Shown: positions 51,687-60,835, counted from the first letter of the stretch. The stretch is DNA of 64,000 bases from Marinobacterium stanieri (GCF_900155945.1 NZ_FTMN01000005.1:292767-356766), one strand, 5' to 3'. Numbers and translations are program-made. Notes: a model not told the origin generated them from the sequence alone.

Positions 51687-53141
51687 TTATTCCTCCCCGC
51701 TGGCAACAATCCAGGTGTCCTTGCTTCCCCCGCCCTGGGAGGAGTTCACCACCAGTGAGCCCTTTTTCATCGCCACACGGGTCAGCCCGCCGGTGGTCAC
51801 GTAGGTCTCCTTGCCCTGCAGAATGAAGGGGCGCAGATCCAGATGGCGCGGTTCCAATCGTCCCTGTTCAACCAGCGTCGGCGCGGTGGAGAGCGCCAGT
51901 GTGGGCTGGGCGATGTAGTTGCGCGGGTTGTCCTGAATCAGTTTGGCGAACTGGGCCTGTTCCTTCTTGGTGGAGTGAGGCCCCACCAGCATGCCGTAGC
52001 CGCCGGATTCGTTGGCGGGTTTCACCACCAGCTTGTCCAGGTTCTCCAGCACGTAGGCACGCTGTTCGGGATCATCACAGAGGTAGGTTTCCACGTTCTT
52101 GATGATTGGCTCTTCGTTCAGGTAGTAGCGGATAATCTCGGGGACATAGGCATACACCACCTTGTCGTCGGCCACGCCGGCACCCGGCGCATTGGCCAGT
52201 GCGACCTTGCCTTTCTGCCAGGCCCGCATCAGCCCCGGTACGCCCAGAACGGAGTCCTTTTCGAATACTTCGGGGTCGAGGAACAGATCGTCAATGCGGC
52301 GGTAGATCACATCCACCCGCTCCAGGCCGCTGATGGTGCGCATGTAAACGCAGTCCTTTTCATCCACCACCAGGTCCGAACCCTCGACCAGCTCAACGCC
52401 CATCTGCTGAGCCAGGAAGGTGTGCTCGAAATAGGCGGAGTTGAAGATGCCGGGGGTCAGCACCACGATGACGGGTTTGCGCACATCCCGTGGCGACAGG
52501 GATTTGAGCATGTCGAACAGCTGGGCACAGTAATCGGTGACCGGCAGGATATCATCCTGTTCGAACAGCTCGGGCAGCACGCGCTTGGTGATCGCGCGGT
52601 TTTCCAGCATGTAGGACACGCCGGATGGCACACGCAGGTTATCTTCCAGCACGTAGAACTCGCCATCACCATCACGAACCAGGTCGGTACCGCAGATATG
52701 GGCCCAGACATTCAGCGGCGGCGAGATGCCGACACATTCCGGGCGGAAGTTCTTCGACTCCAGAATGATCTCGCTGGGAATGATGCCGTCTTTGAGAATC
52801 TGCTGATCGTGGTAGAGATCGTTGATAAACAGGTTGAGGGCTTTCAGCCTCTGCTCCAGACCGGCCGCCGTGGTGCGCCACTGACTGGCGGAAATGGTGC
52901 GCGGAATGATGTCAAAGGGCCAGGCACGGTCGATGGTGCCTTCGCCGGTGTAGACGGTAAAACTGACCCCCATCTCCTGAATCGTGGCTTCGGCCATTTG
53001 CCGGCGTGATTCGATCTCTTCGGGGGGGAGGGAGTCCAGGCATTGAATCAACTGGCGTGCCGGGGGGCGAACACCGCCCTTGGCATCGATTAGCTCATCA
53101 AAATACCCGTTCGGGTCGTACGCTTTCCAATCCATCGTCAT
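51687..53141 (-). CDS. Circularly permuted type-2 ATP-grasp protein
   Basis: This protein of about 484 residues has the type-2 permuted ATP-grasp fold (PVIVVLTPGIFNSAYFEHTF, VPGLMRAWQKGKVALANAPG, LENLDKLVVKPANESGGYGM). The start ATG 53141 has AGG 8 bases upstream; the longer frame needs a TTG. It heads the cluster and is followed by its alpha-E partner. ATP-grasp members join carboxylates and amines. The cluster as a whole lacks a recognisable precursor peptide. Confidence 0.93.
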   Translation of the reverse strand: MTMDWKAYDPNGYFDELIDAKGGVRPPARQLIQCLDSLPPEEIESRRQMAEATIQEMGVSFTVYTGEGTIDRAWPFDIIPRTISASQWRTTAAGLEQRLKALNLFINDLYHDQQILKDGIIPSEIILESKNFRPECVGISPPLNVWAHICGTDLVRDGDGEFYVLEDNLRVPSGVSYMLENRAITKRVLPELFEQDDILPVTDYCAQLFDMLKSLSPRDVRKPVIVVLTPGIFNSAYFEHTFLAQQMGVELVEGSDLVVDEKDCVYMRTISGLERVDVIYRRIDDLFLDPEVFEKDSVLGVPGLMRAWQKGKVALANAPGAGVADDKVVYAYVPEIIRYYLNEEPIIKNVETYLCDDPEQRAYVLENLDKLVVKPANESGGYGMLVGPHSTKKEQAQFAKLIQDNPRNYIAQPTLALSTAPTLVEQGRLEPRHLDLRPFILQGKETYVTTGGLTRVAMKKGSLVVNSSQGGGSKDTWIVASGEE

Positions 53142-53402
53142 AGCCAAACCTGCTTGTCATGCTGAGGCTCAGGAATGCACCAAAAAGAAGCAGTGCTGTC
53201 CGGTTGTGTGCACCCTTCAGGCTCTTGCTGGCCCGCGGGGCAGGGAAAACTTTGAAAACGCTAATTCCCCGGTTCACAGAAGGGTGATTAGGGTTTACTC
53301 AGCAATTTGCAGGCCATATTGATTAATCGTGACAGCCGCAGCTGTGTACGCGAACACTTCGCTACACTTACTCAAAGTAGTACAAAGTCCGATGACAGGC
53401 TG

Positions 53403-53843
53403 ATGACGATGCAGGAACCCTTCTCACTGGAGGCCTTTATTCAGGCACAGGCAAGCGTGTATCCACAGGCGCTGGCTGAGCTGAGGGCGGGGCGTAAACG
53501 CAGCCACTGGATCTGGTTTATCCTGCCGCAACTGAGCGCACTGGGGCGCAGCGGCATGGCCAGGCGTTATGGCATCCCCGGTATTGAAGAGGCGCGTGCC
53601 TATCTGCAGCACCCGGTGTTGGGCGCCCGGCTGCGTGAGTGCTGCGAAGCGTTGCTGGCGCTGGAAGGGTTGAGTGCCCATGCGATTATGGGCTCGCCGG
53701 ATGACCTGAAATTGCGCTCCTGCGCGACCCTGTTTGCGCAGGTGGATGAGGCCGGGTCGGTGTTTGAGCAGATTCTGGATAAGTACTACAAGGGTGAGCG
53801 TGACCCGCTCACCCTTGCCTGCCTGGAAGGCGAAGATCGCTGA
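53403..53843 (+). CDS. DUF1810 family protein
   Basis: This small helical protein of 146 residues has RKRSHWIWFILPQLSALGRS, YGIPGIEEARAYLQHPVLGA and FEQILDKYYKGERDP, the DUF1810 (calpastatin-like) pattern. It is cytosolic and of unknown function. I place the start at ATG 53403, just before the family homology; ribosome-site evidence is weak. It is convergent with the aldo/keto reductase. Confidence 0.88.
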   Translation: MTMQEPFSLEAFIQAQASVYPQALAELRAGRKRSHWIWFILPQLSALGRSGMARRYGIPGIEEARAYLQHPVLGARLRECCEALLALEGLSAHAIMGSPDDLKLRSCATLFAQVDEAGSVFEQILDKYYKGERDPLTLACLEGEDR

Positions 53844-53857
53844 GGTGGCAGTCTCGG

Positions 53858-54691
53858 TCAGTGACCGAAGTTGTCCGCATCCAGCATGTCAGGATCGTCA
53901 CGTCCGAGCTGATCCAGCGCCGCCATCTCCTCTGTGCTGAGTTCAAAGTCGAACAGGTTCAGGTTTTCCGCCATGCGTTGCGGATTGGCGGACTTGGGTG
54001 CGGCGGCGATGCCCTGCTGCATGGCCCAGCGCAGCACGATCTGCGCCGTGGTGCGCTGGTGCTGCGCCGCGATGCCCGTGATCACGGGGTCGTTCAGCAT
54101 GTCACCACCACAGCCCAACGGGCGCCAGGCCTGCGTCTGGATACCCTGCTGTTGGTGCAGGGCGATCAGGTCATCGCGGCGGTGGTAAGGGTCCAGCTGG
54201 ATCTGGTTCAGATGCGGTGCCAGTCCCAGATCAAGCAAACGCTGCAGGTGGGCCGGCTTGAAGTTGGACGTACCAATCGCCCTGACCAGCCCCTTGTCGA
54301 GCAGGTTCACCAGGCCCAGAAAGGCTTCGACGAAACGGTCCTGATCCGGGTTGGGCCAGTGGATCAGCAGCAGGTCGATATAGTCCAGCCCGAGACGCTG
54401 CAGGCTGGCTTCGCAGGCTTCCCGCGCGCCATCAAAGCTGTGCCATTGGCGGTTGAATTTGGTGGTCACAAACACCTGGTCACGCGGGATGGACGCATTG
54501 CGGATACCCTCGCCAACACCGCGTTCATTCTCGTAGTTCTCCGCCGTGTCGATCAGGCGATAACCCAGCTCCAGCGCCGTGGTCACAGCCTGGCTGGCTT
54601 CGGCATCGTTCATCGGCCAGGTACCCAGCCCCAGCTGGGGGATTTCGACGCCGTTGGCCAGCGTCAGGGTCGGGGCGAGTTTAACGCTCAT
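53858..54691 (-). CDS. Aldo/keto reductase
   Basis: The 277-residue (beta/alpha)8 NADPH-dependent reductase has the catalytic tetrad D48, Y53 (LIDTAENYENE), K78 (TTKF) and H111 (LLLIHWP). The NADPH-binding tail has AAPKSANPQRMAENL. It reduces aldehydes or ketones; the DkgB-like 2,5-diketo-gluconate type is closest in pattern. There are no functional neighbours. Confidence 0.94.
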   Translation of the reverse strand: MSVKLAPTLTLANGVEIPQLGLGTWPMNDAEASQAVTTALELGYRLIDTAENYENERGVGEGIRNASIPRDQVFVTTKFNRQWHSFDGAREACEASLQRLGLDYIDLLLIHWPNPDQDRFVEAFLGLVNLLDKGLVRAIGTSNFKPAHLQRLLDLGLAPHLNQIQLDPYHRRDDLIALHQQQGIQTQAWRPLGCGGDMLNDPVITGIAAQHQRTTAQIVLRWAMQQGIAAAPKSANPQRMAENLNLFDFELSTEEMAALDQLGRDDPDMLDADNFGH

Positions 54692-54780
54692 CTACAACTC
54701 TCCAATGTCGTTCCTGTGATAGTAGGCCGGATAGTACACGCCGCATCGGGGGCGGTACTATCCGTAAAAAAGTTGGTGGC

Positions 54781-55542
54781 TCAGGGCTTAATACGGTAGC
54801 CGGTGCGGAAGATCCACCAGACCACGGACAGGCAGATCAGCAGGAACAGCAGCGTCATGCCCAGGCTCAGGCCCATATGCACATCGGCCACGCCATAGAA
54901 GGCCCAGCGGAAGCCATTAATCAGATAGACCACGGGGTTGAACAGAGTCAGTGTCTGCCAGGGCTCGGGCAGCATGTTGATGGAGTAGAAGGCACCGCCA
55001 AGGAAAGTCAGCGGGGTGATCACCATCAGCGGGATGATCTGCAGCTGCTGGAAGTCGTTGGCCCAGACGCCGATGATAAAGCCGAACAGGCTGAAGGTGA
55101 GCGCTGTCAGCAGCAGGAACGCCAGCATCCAGACCGGATGGGCGATGCTGTAGTCCACAAACAGCCGTGCCGTGAGCAGTATCAGCGTGCCGATAATTAA
55201 CGACTTGGTCGCGGCCGCCCCCACATACCCGGCGATGATCTCGAACGATGACACCGGTGCTGACAGCACCTCATAGATGGTGCCGGAAAACTTGGGGAAG
55301 AAGATGCCAAAGGAAGCGTTGGAGATGCTTTCGCTCAGCAGTGACAGCATCAACAGGCCGGGAATAATGAACGCGCCATAGCTGACGCCGTCGATCTCGC
55401 CCATGCGCGAGCCAATAGCCGTGCCGAATACGATGAAATAGAGCGAGGTCGACAGCACCGGCGAAATTACGCTTTGCATCAGCGTGCGGCGAGTGCGGTT
55501 CATCTCGAATTTGTAGATAGCGCGAACGCCATTGAGGTTCAT
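54781..55542 (-). CDS. ABC-2 type exporter permease
   Basis: The 253-residue membrane protein has six predicted helices and the ABC-2 signature around [20 protein letters not shown] and [20 protein letters not shown]. It pairs with the ATPase gene that overlaps its start by 4 bases. YadH-like transporters of this kind move lipids or drugs outward; the substrate is unknown. Confidence 0.92.
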   Translation of the reverse strand: MNLNGVRAIYKFEMNRTRRTLMQSVISPVLSTSLYFIVFGTAIGSRMGEIDGVSYGAFIIPGLLMLSLLSESISNASFGIFFPKFSGTIYEVLSAPVSSFEIIAGYVGAAATKSLIIGTLILLTARLFVDYSIAHPVWMLAFLLLTALTFSLFGFIIGVWANDFQQLQIIPLMVITPLTFLGGAFYSINMLPEPWQTLTLFNPVVYLINGFRWAFYGVADVHMGLSLGMTLLFLLICLSVVWWIFRTGYRIKP

Positions 55543-56474
55543 GCGGACGCCTCCGGGCGGTGAACGAGGTTGACGAAAATATCTTCCAGAGAGCTTTGCC
55601 TGGACTGCAGATCCTTGAGGGCGATGCCCTGTTCGCTGAGGCTGCTGAGCAGTTCGGCAATGCCGCTGGTTTCCTGATGGGCATCAAAGGTGAAGGTTAG
55701 CTGGCTGCCGTCTTCACTGAGCTCAAGGTTGAAGCTCTGCAGGGGCGCGGGGAGGCTGTCCAGCGGCGTCTGCAGAATCAGGTGCAGCTGTTTCTGCCCC
55801 AGCTGGTGCATCAGCCTGTCCTTGTCTTCCACCAGAATCAGCTCGCCACGGGTGATCACGCCGATACGGTCGGCCATCTCTTCCGCTTCTTCGATGTAAT
55901 GGGTGGTGAGGATCACGGTCACGCCGTTATCGCGCAGGCCACGCACCATCTCCCACATGTCGCGGCGCAGTTCCACATCGACCCCGGCGGTGGGCTCATC
56001 CAGAAACAGAATGCCGGGCTCGTGCGAGAGCGCCTTGGCGATCATTACGCGCCGTTTCATGCCGCCGGACAGGGCCAGCATCTTGGAGTTGCGCTTGTCC
56101 CAGAGCGAGAGCTGGCGCAGAACCTTTTCGATATAGGCCGGATCAGCCGGTTTGCCGAACAGCCCGCGGCTGAACGACACCGTATCCCAGACGCTTTCAA
56201 AGGCATCGGTGGTCAGTTCCTGGGGCACCAGCCCGATCAGGCTGCGTGCGGCACGATAGTCTGCGACGATATCCATGCCATCGGCCAGTACTCGGCCAGA
56301 GCTGGCGTTGACGATGCCGCAGATAATGCTGATCAGTGTGGTTTTGCCCGCGCCGTTGGGGCCGAGCAGGGCGAAGATCTCGCCGCGATGAATGTCCAGG
56401 TCGACCGACTTGAGAGCCGTAAAGCCGGACGCATAGGTCTTGCCGACACCCTGGATTTGAATGATGGGTTGCAC
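55539..56474 (-). CDS. ABC transporter ATP-binding protein
   Basis: The 311-residue ATPase has Walker [15 protein letters not shown] (about 37-50), signature [16 protein letters not shown] and Walker [13 protein letters not shown]. The H-loop is in [16 protein letters not shown]-terminal extension of about 90 residues follows, as in YadG/CcmA-type exporters. It forms an exporter with the downstream permease. Confidence 0.95.
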   Translation of the reverse strand: MQPIIQIQGVGKTYASGFTALKSVDLDIHRGEIFALLGPNGAGKTTLISIICGIVNASSGRVLADGMDIVADYRAARSLIGLVPQELTTDAFESVWDTVSFSRGLFGKPADPAYIEKVLRQLSLWDKRNSKMLALSGGMKRRVMIAKALSHEPGILFLDEPTAGVDVELRRDMWEMVRGLRDNGVTVILTTHYIEEAEEMADRIGVITRGELILVEDKDRLMHQLGQKQLHLILQTPLDSLPAPLQSFNLELSEDGSQLTFTFDAHQETSGIAELLSSLSEQGIALKDLQSRQSSLEDIFVNLVHRPEASA

Positions 56475-56650
56475 GGGGGCTCCTTGTCATTTTGCAGCTA
56501 CAACAGACCTCGAGTGTAGCGCGATCCGATACGCTATGAGAGTTGTAGCGTGAAATACAGTGTTGAGAGCGTGCAAATAAAGCCCTGTGGCCGGACCGCT
56601 TTAGCAGCTAAAATTGGCCGCTCAAAACGTATGGAAATGGCAGGAAGCAC

Positions 56651-57112
56651 ATGAAGGGAAGCGTCCTAGGGTTTGACAGGGACCGTGACAATGGCCTCAT
56701 TCAGGGGGCTGATGGTGAGCAATATGAGTTTCGGCAGGCTGAGTGGATAGCCGATAACGGAATACGCACCAATATGGAGGTGGAGTTTATGCCGGTTGCC
56801 GGTGAGGCCCGGCAAATTTGCAGTGCTCGGGAGCCGGTCTCGTCTCTTGGGCAGGAAGCAGCACCGATTAAACGCTCACCGCTCGCCATTATTACCCTGA
56901 TCTGCGGAATATTGTCTCTGGGCGGTGGTCTGGTGTTTCAAATCGTGGCCATTGTCTGCGGGCATATGGCGCGGTCGGAAATCCGTAAATCCAATGGCAC
57001 GCTCCGTGGCGATGGCATGGCGATCACCGGCTTGATAATGGGGTATATAGGAGTGTCGGTTGCACTGGTAACGGTGGTGGTCGTGGTGGTGACGATGGTG
57101 TTTGGCACCTGA
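56651..57112 (+). CDS. Cold-shock-like N-terminus fused to DUF4190 membrane domain
   Basis: In this 153-residue protein, residues 1-55 (MKGSVLGFDRDRDNGLIQGA, then EYEFRQAEW-like turns) resemble a cold-shock/OB-type nucleic-acid fold. Residues 75-153 hold two hydrophobic helices of the DUF4190 type (ITLICGILSLGGGLVFQIVA, GDGMAITGLIMGYIGVSVAL). The combination could tether a nucleic-acid-binding domain to the membrane. Function unknown; no operon partner. Confidence 0.78.
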   Translation: MKGSVLGFDRDRDNGLIQGADGEQYEFRQAEWIADNGIRTNMEVEFMPVAGEARQICSAREPVSSLGQEAAPIKRSPLAIITLICGILSLGGGLVFQIVAIVCGHMARSEIRKSNGTLRGDGMAITGLIMGYIGVSVALVTVVVVVVTMVFGT

Positions 57113-57133
57113 TGTCACCTGGGCAGGAAGGGA

Positions 57134-57150
57134 GGGGAGACTGGCTCCCC
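57134..57150. terminator. Hairpin between the DUF4190 gene and trpG
   Basis: GGGGAG pairs with CTCCCC around ACTGG in the 47-base gap between two convergent genes. The stem is short and lacks a good T-tract, so the call is tentative. Confidence 0.45.
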
Positions 57151-57159
57151 CCGCTTTGA

Positions 57160-57822
57160 TCACGCCTGAAACAGGAAGTTGGCGATCAGTTCCTTGCCGC
57201 CCTCGGTAGCGAAGGACTCGGGGTGGAACTGGATGCCGTGAATCGGGTGTTCGCGATGGCGTACGCCCATGATCTCGAAGTCGCCGCCCTGATGGATACG
57301 GGCATGATCGGTAAAACTGTCCACAGGCAGGTCGCCGACGACAGCCGTTACGTCCAGACATTCCGGCAGGCTTTCCGCCTCGGCCATCAGCGAGTGATAA
57401 CGCATGATCTCCAGCTGATCCGGGGTGTTGGCGAACACGCCCTCGGCCGTGTGGCTGATCGGGCTGATCTTGCCGTGCATGGGCAGCGGTGCCTTCACGA
57501 CCTTGCCGCCGAACACGTGCACGATCCCCTGCATGCCCAGGCACACCCCCATCAACGGGATCTGCGGCCCCAGCTCACGTATCACCTCGGCACAGACACC
57601 GAAGTATTCCGGGTCTTCAGGCGAACCCGGCCCCGGCGAAATGATGATGCGATCCGGTGCAGCGTCGCGCACATCGGCAAGCGTTACTTCGTCGTTGCGT
57701 TTCACCACAATCTCGAAGCTCTCCAGACGGCCCTGATGCTGCTCGGTGCTCAGAATCTCGCCGATGTACTGATAGAGGTTGTAGGTGAAGGAGTCGTAGT
57801 TATCGATGATATAGACCTTCAT
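57160..57822 (-). CDS. trpG: Anthranilate synthase component II (glutamine amidotransferase)
   Basis: The 220-residue class-I amidotransferase has YIIDNYDSFTYNLYQYIGE at the N-terminus, the nucleophile Cys in PLMGVCLGMQGIVHVFGG and His/Glu in GIQFHPESFATEGG. It supplies ammonia from glutamine to the TrpE partner. It overlaps trpE by 4 bases and is the last gene of trpR-trpE-trpG. PabA function is the alternative. Confidence 0.94.
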   Translation of the reverse strand: MKVYIIDNYDSFTYNLYQYIGEILSTEQHQGRLESFEIVVKRNDEVTLADVRDAAPDRIIISPGPGSPEDPEYFGVCAEVIRELGPQIPLMGVCLGMQGIVHVFGGKVVKAPLPMHGKISPISHTAEGVFANTPDQLEIMRYHSLMAEAESLPECLDVTAVVGDLPVDSFTDHARIHQGGDFEIMGVRHREHPIHGIQFHPESFATEGGKELIANFLFQA

Positions 57823-59210
57823 GCCTGGCCCTCCGCCGCGAACTGATCCAGAACCTTTTTGGTGCCGGCGAACTTGCGCCGGATCTCTTCGTACTCATCT
57901 TCCGGGTTGGAGTCGTACACGTTACCGCCACAGGTTTGCACATAGGCGTTTTCACCATTGGCGAACACGGTGCGGATCGGAATGGCAAAGGTGCAATCAC
58001 CGTTGAAGGAGAAGTGGCCCACGGCACCGCCGTAAGGGCCGCGACCGTCGGATTCCAGATCGTCGATGATCTTCATTGCTTCGATCTTGGGCGCACCGGT
58101 CAGGGTACCTGCAGGGAAGTTGCTGGCCAGTGCGGAGAACATGTCGTTATCTTCAGAGATGATGCCGACAATCTCGCTGGAGATGTGCTGCACATGGCTG
58201 AAGCGTTTGATGTCCATCAGGCTGCGCACCTTCACCGTACCGAAACGGGCCACACGGCCAATATCGTTACGGTGCAGATCGACAATCATGTTGTGCTCGG
58301 CGATCTCCTTGGGATCGTTCAGCAGGCCTCGGGCGTACTGGGTGTCTTCCACCTCATTGGCACCGCGCTTGGTGGTGCCGGCCAGCGGGAAGGTTTCCAT
58401 CTCGCCCTGGCGAAGGCGGAACAGCAGCTCGGGGCTGGCGCCGATCAGCTTCTGCTCGCCGAATTTCACGTAGTACATCTGCGGGGACGGGTTCACCTCG
58501 CGCAGCTGCTCGTACAGATTGATACTGTCGCCTTCCAGACGGAAACGCTTTTTGAAGCCCACTTCGCACTGGAAGATCTTGCCGTCGATGATGTCCTGCT
58601 TCACCTTCATCACCGCCGCGGCGTGCTCGTCCTGCGTCATGGTTTCGCCCATGGGCGTGACTGTCAGCGGGCCGTTTTCCACTTCCGGCTCGGCCAGGAT
58701 CTGCTCGATTGTCTCCATACGGCTGTCATCGTAATGGAAATAAATCACTTCGCCGGTCATCTTGTCGAGAATCAGACCATCCTTGAACACGCCGAAACGG
58801 AACACATCGAACATGTCGCTGTGCTGCAGATTCAGGCTAGGCTCAAAGTAGTTCATGCAGTCATAACCGATGTAACCGGTCAGGCCGCCCGCGTACTTAC
58901 GCGAAATGATGTCCTGGGGCACGATATCGCGCAGCAGGTAATAGGGGTTGTCGCTGGCGTAGCTCTGCACCTCACCGTCACGGCCCTGCACATGCAGCTC
59001 ACCCTCGGTAGCCCAGAGGATCTGCTCCGGATCAAAACCGATGATGGAGTGGCGGGAGAGAAAGCTCTCTTCACCCAGCGACTCCAGCATAAAGCAGTTG
59101 TCGAAGCGTTTTTCGATCTTCTTGAACAGGCCAAAGAAGTCGATATCCGCCGCCAGCGTCACATAATGTGGCTTGCGCGGCAGCGTAATGCGGGCCGGTT
59201 TCTGGCTCAT
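57819..59210 (-). CDS. trpE: Anthranilate synthase component I-family protein
   Basis: This 463-residue chorismate-binding enzyme is shorter than the usual 490-520-residue TrpE. It has the LLES-like tryptophan-binding motif as CFMLESLGEESFLSRHSIIG, the catalytic-site blocks FPLAGTTKRGANEVED, HNMIVDLHRNDIGRVARFG and VQHISSEIVGI, and NFPAGTLTGAPKIEAMKIID. The presence of the ESL motif and TrpR in the same operon points to anthranilate synthesis rather than PabB. It converts chorismate to anthranilate using TrpG ammonia. Divergence from the common TrpE pattern is notable. Confidence 0.87.
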   Translation of the reverse strand: MSQKPARITLPRKPHYVTLAADIDFFGLFKKIEKRFDNCFMLESLGEESFLSRHSIIGFDPEQILWATEGELHVQGRDGEVQSYASDNPYYLLRDIVPQDIISRKYAGGLTGYIGYDCMNYFEPSLNLQHSDMFDVFRFGVFKDGLILDKMTGEVIYFHYDDSRMETIEQILAEPEVENGPLTVTPMGETMTQDEHAAAVMKVKQDIIDGKIFQCEVGFKKRFRLEGDSINLYEQLREVNPSPQMYYVKFGEQKLIGASPELLFRLRQGEMETFPLAGTTKRGANEVEDTQYARGLLNDPKEIAEHNMIVDLHRNDIGRVARFGTVKVRSLMDIKRFSHVQHISSEIVGIISEDNDMFSALASNFPAGTLTGAPKIEAMKIIDDLESDGRGPYGGAVGHFSFNGDCTFAIPIRTVFANGENAYVQTCGGNVYDSNPEDEYEEIRRKFAGTKKVLDQFAAEGQA

Positions 59211-59461
59211 GTTAGCCTCTGTTGCTGTTTGATCTTGAGGGCGCGCGCCCCGCGGGTCACGGTGGCGATACCGACGCCGAGCTGTTTGGCGATCTCCCGT
59301 TGGGGCACACCGGCTTCAAGCATGCGCAGAATCTGCAGCCGATTGCAGACCTCGGTCAGTTCAGCCGGAGTCAACAGATCGCGCAATGCGTCAGCCAGGG
59401 AGTCCCGATCCTGCATGCTGTGCAGGTGATCGAGCAGCTCATTCAAATGGGTTGTATTCAT
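59207..59461 (-). CDS. trpR: Trp operon repressor
   Basis: The 84-residue repressor has the TrpR helix-turn-helix GVPQREIAKQLGVGIATVTR preceded by LTPAELTEVCNRLQILRMLE. It is shorter at the N-terminus than enterobacterial TrpR (about 108). Tryptophan-bound TrpR binds CTAG-centred operators. It heads the trpR-trpE-trpG operon with 4-base overlaps, an unusual position since trpR is often separate. No ribosome site precedes the ATG. Confidence 0.92.
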   Translation of the reverse strand: MNTTHLNELLDHLHSMQDRDSLADALRDLLTPAELTEVCNRLQILRMLEAGVPQREIAKQLGVGIATVTRGARALKIKQQQRLT

Positions 59462-59497
59462 GTACTAGTACGGTATCACAATGCGGGCTGGGGTCAA
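59462..59497 (-). promoter_or_regulatory. trpR promoter and TrpR-type operator
   Basis: GTACTAGTAC (59462-59471) is a CTAG-centred palindrome like half of the TrpR operator and directly abuts the trpR start codon. Minus-strand TTGACC (59492-59497) could be the -35, with a weak -10 (TACCGT) 16 bases on. The implied start of transcription is at or near the ATG, so the message may be leaderless. Confidence 0.6.
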
Positions 59498-59867
59498 TTG
59501 GAAAGTGTCTCGATGATCGAGATGTTCTGTTACCGATCAAAGGGTATGTTATCCAGGCCGGAATATTGGGGTACTTAGGTTGAGTGGCCGGCTTACACTT
59601 AGCTGGCTATAGTGATGTGCGTGGATGACAGGAGTACCACGTGGGCTATTTGCGCAGTGCGGCGATGTTCGGCATTCAATAACGGAGTATCAGGGATGAT
59701 GACACTTCTTCAAGTTTTACCTCTGATATTTTCTGATCTGTTGCTGTCGGCAGTACCCGATGAGTGCCTGTGTATAGCGAAAAAGTACCTTTTTATCAGT
59801 GGTAGCCGAAATACGTTTTTGGCAATCAAATAGTTACAAGTGCGCTTAAGAGTTAAAAGGTATACCC
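59498..59867. other. Intergenic stretch at the left edge of the cassette array
   Basis: This 370-base gap lies between the trp operon and the cassette array. It holds only a weak short frame (59696-59833, hydrophobic start) with no family. No integron integrase or recognisable attI could be found. The stretch may be decayed cassette DNA or promoter sequence. Confidence 0.4.
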
Positions 59868-59914
59868 GCTAATAATTATTATGAGGTCGAAGACCTCATT
59901 AACAGACTGTTAGC
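59868..59914 (+). other. Palindromic boundary element before the first cassette (attC- or attI-like)
   Basis: GCTAA (59868-59872) to TTAGC (59910-59914) frame an imperfect palindrome with a perfect core ATGAGGTC-GAA-GACCTCAT (59881-59899). It ends with GTTAGCA, close to the GTTRRRY core of integron sites. It lies just before cassette 1, where a recombination site is expected. It is shorter and less canonical than the two attC sites downstream. Confidence 0.5.
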
Positions 59915-59934
59915 ATAATAAAAAGGAGTTTATC

Positions 59935-60825
59935 TTGGCATTCGAAGACTATACGGAATATGTGTCATCCAACTTTGAACTACTGAATAAAAGGGTGAGT
60001 AAACCTAGCGATCAGAAGAAATATATTGACTCATGGAAGTCAAAATATGCCGCGCATTTTAAAAGTAACCCACCCGAAGAGAATTTTCTATGGAATATAA
60101 GGGTGCATAAGGCTCTTAAAGAAATATTTACTGCTTCTACTATGTATCAAGAATCCTTGATCGCAAAAGAATCTCGTTCATGGACATCATTTTGTTTCTT
60201 AAGCTATTACTCATTATTTCACGGGCTTCTCAGTTGTGCATATTTGCTGCCAAGCGAAAACATTAATAAATTATCTGAGATAACACATACCAAGTTACTT
60301 AATATATTCAAATCAAATTTTGTCTCGGCAAAGCCAAATATAATAGATGAAGGTGTTTGTGAAGCTTTCGTAGTGTTTAAATATCTTCGGGAGTACTATT
60401 CTTATCATATGCCTCCCAATCATTTCTTATACGAGTATGAGGATAATATTAAACCAGATTTTGTGCTGCCCACATATTTAAAATCATGCTTTCAACTCTC
60501 TAGTTTACTTTCAGAAATTATTGAATCATCATTTAAGAAGCACCATAAAAAGATTCCAGATAGATACTCTTTCTATGATTATGTGAGAGAACATTACTGC
60601 AAAGTTAATAGTAGAGAGCATCCTGTCACTAAGAAACACTTACTTCACTATGTTGATGAGGTAAGACTCAGAGAAACATTCGAGTATCCTGCTCCTGTTC
60701 CATTTGTTATAGAGCTTGAGCACTTCACTGATGAATTCGGTCTATATGAAGACGCTGAATTTTCCCGTTTTGCTAACGGTGATGAGATATCTCCTTCAGG
60801 GTTTGTATATGATGCCATCTGTTAA
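59935..60825 (+). CDS. Cassette 1: hypothetical protein with HEPN-like motif
   Basis: The 296-residue A+T-rich gene starts with TTG, supported by AAGGAG 6 bases upstream. A helical middle part has FCFLSYYSLFHGLLSCAYLL (about 87-106), like the start of HEPN domains. R152 to H158 (YLREYYSYHMP) gives the Rx5H spacing of HEPN ribonucleases. No DNA-binding or membrane domain is obvious. Its attC follows 10 bases past the stop. HEPN proteins often act as RNases in defence or toxin systems; I infer a possible RNase but the family is not established. Confidence 0.75.
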   Translation: MAFEDYTEYVSSNFELLNKRVSKPSDQKKYIDSWKSKYAAHFKSNPPEENFLWNIRVHKALKEIFTASTMYQESLIAKESRSWTSFCFLSYYSLFHGLLSCAYLLPSENINKLSEITHTKLLNIFKSNFVSAKPNIIDEGVCEAFVVFKYLREYYSYHMPPNHFLYEYEDNIKPDFVLPTYLKSCFQLSSLLSEIIESSFKKHHKKIPDRYSFYDYVREHYCKVNSREHPVTKKHLLHYVDEVRLRETFEYPAPVPFVIELEHFTDEFGLYEDAEFSRFANGDEISPSGFVYDAIC

Positions 60826-60835
60826 CAATGACAAT

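Noticed and set aside
51843..53009. Plus-strand open frame of 388 codons opposite the ATP-grasp gene
   Set aside because: Composition is typical of an antisense frame; the minus strand holds a clear ATP-grasp gene.
57936..59429. Plus-strand open frame of 497 codons opposite trpE
   Set aside because: Antisense to the TrpE/TrpR genes, His/Leu/Val-rich, no ribosome site.
59612..59833. Short open frame between trpR and the first cassette
   Set aside because: No recognisable family, weak start signal and poor composition; it could be a decayed cassette fragment but I cannot support a gene.
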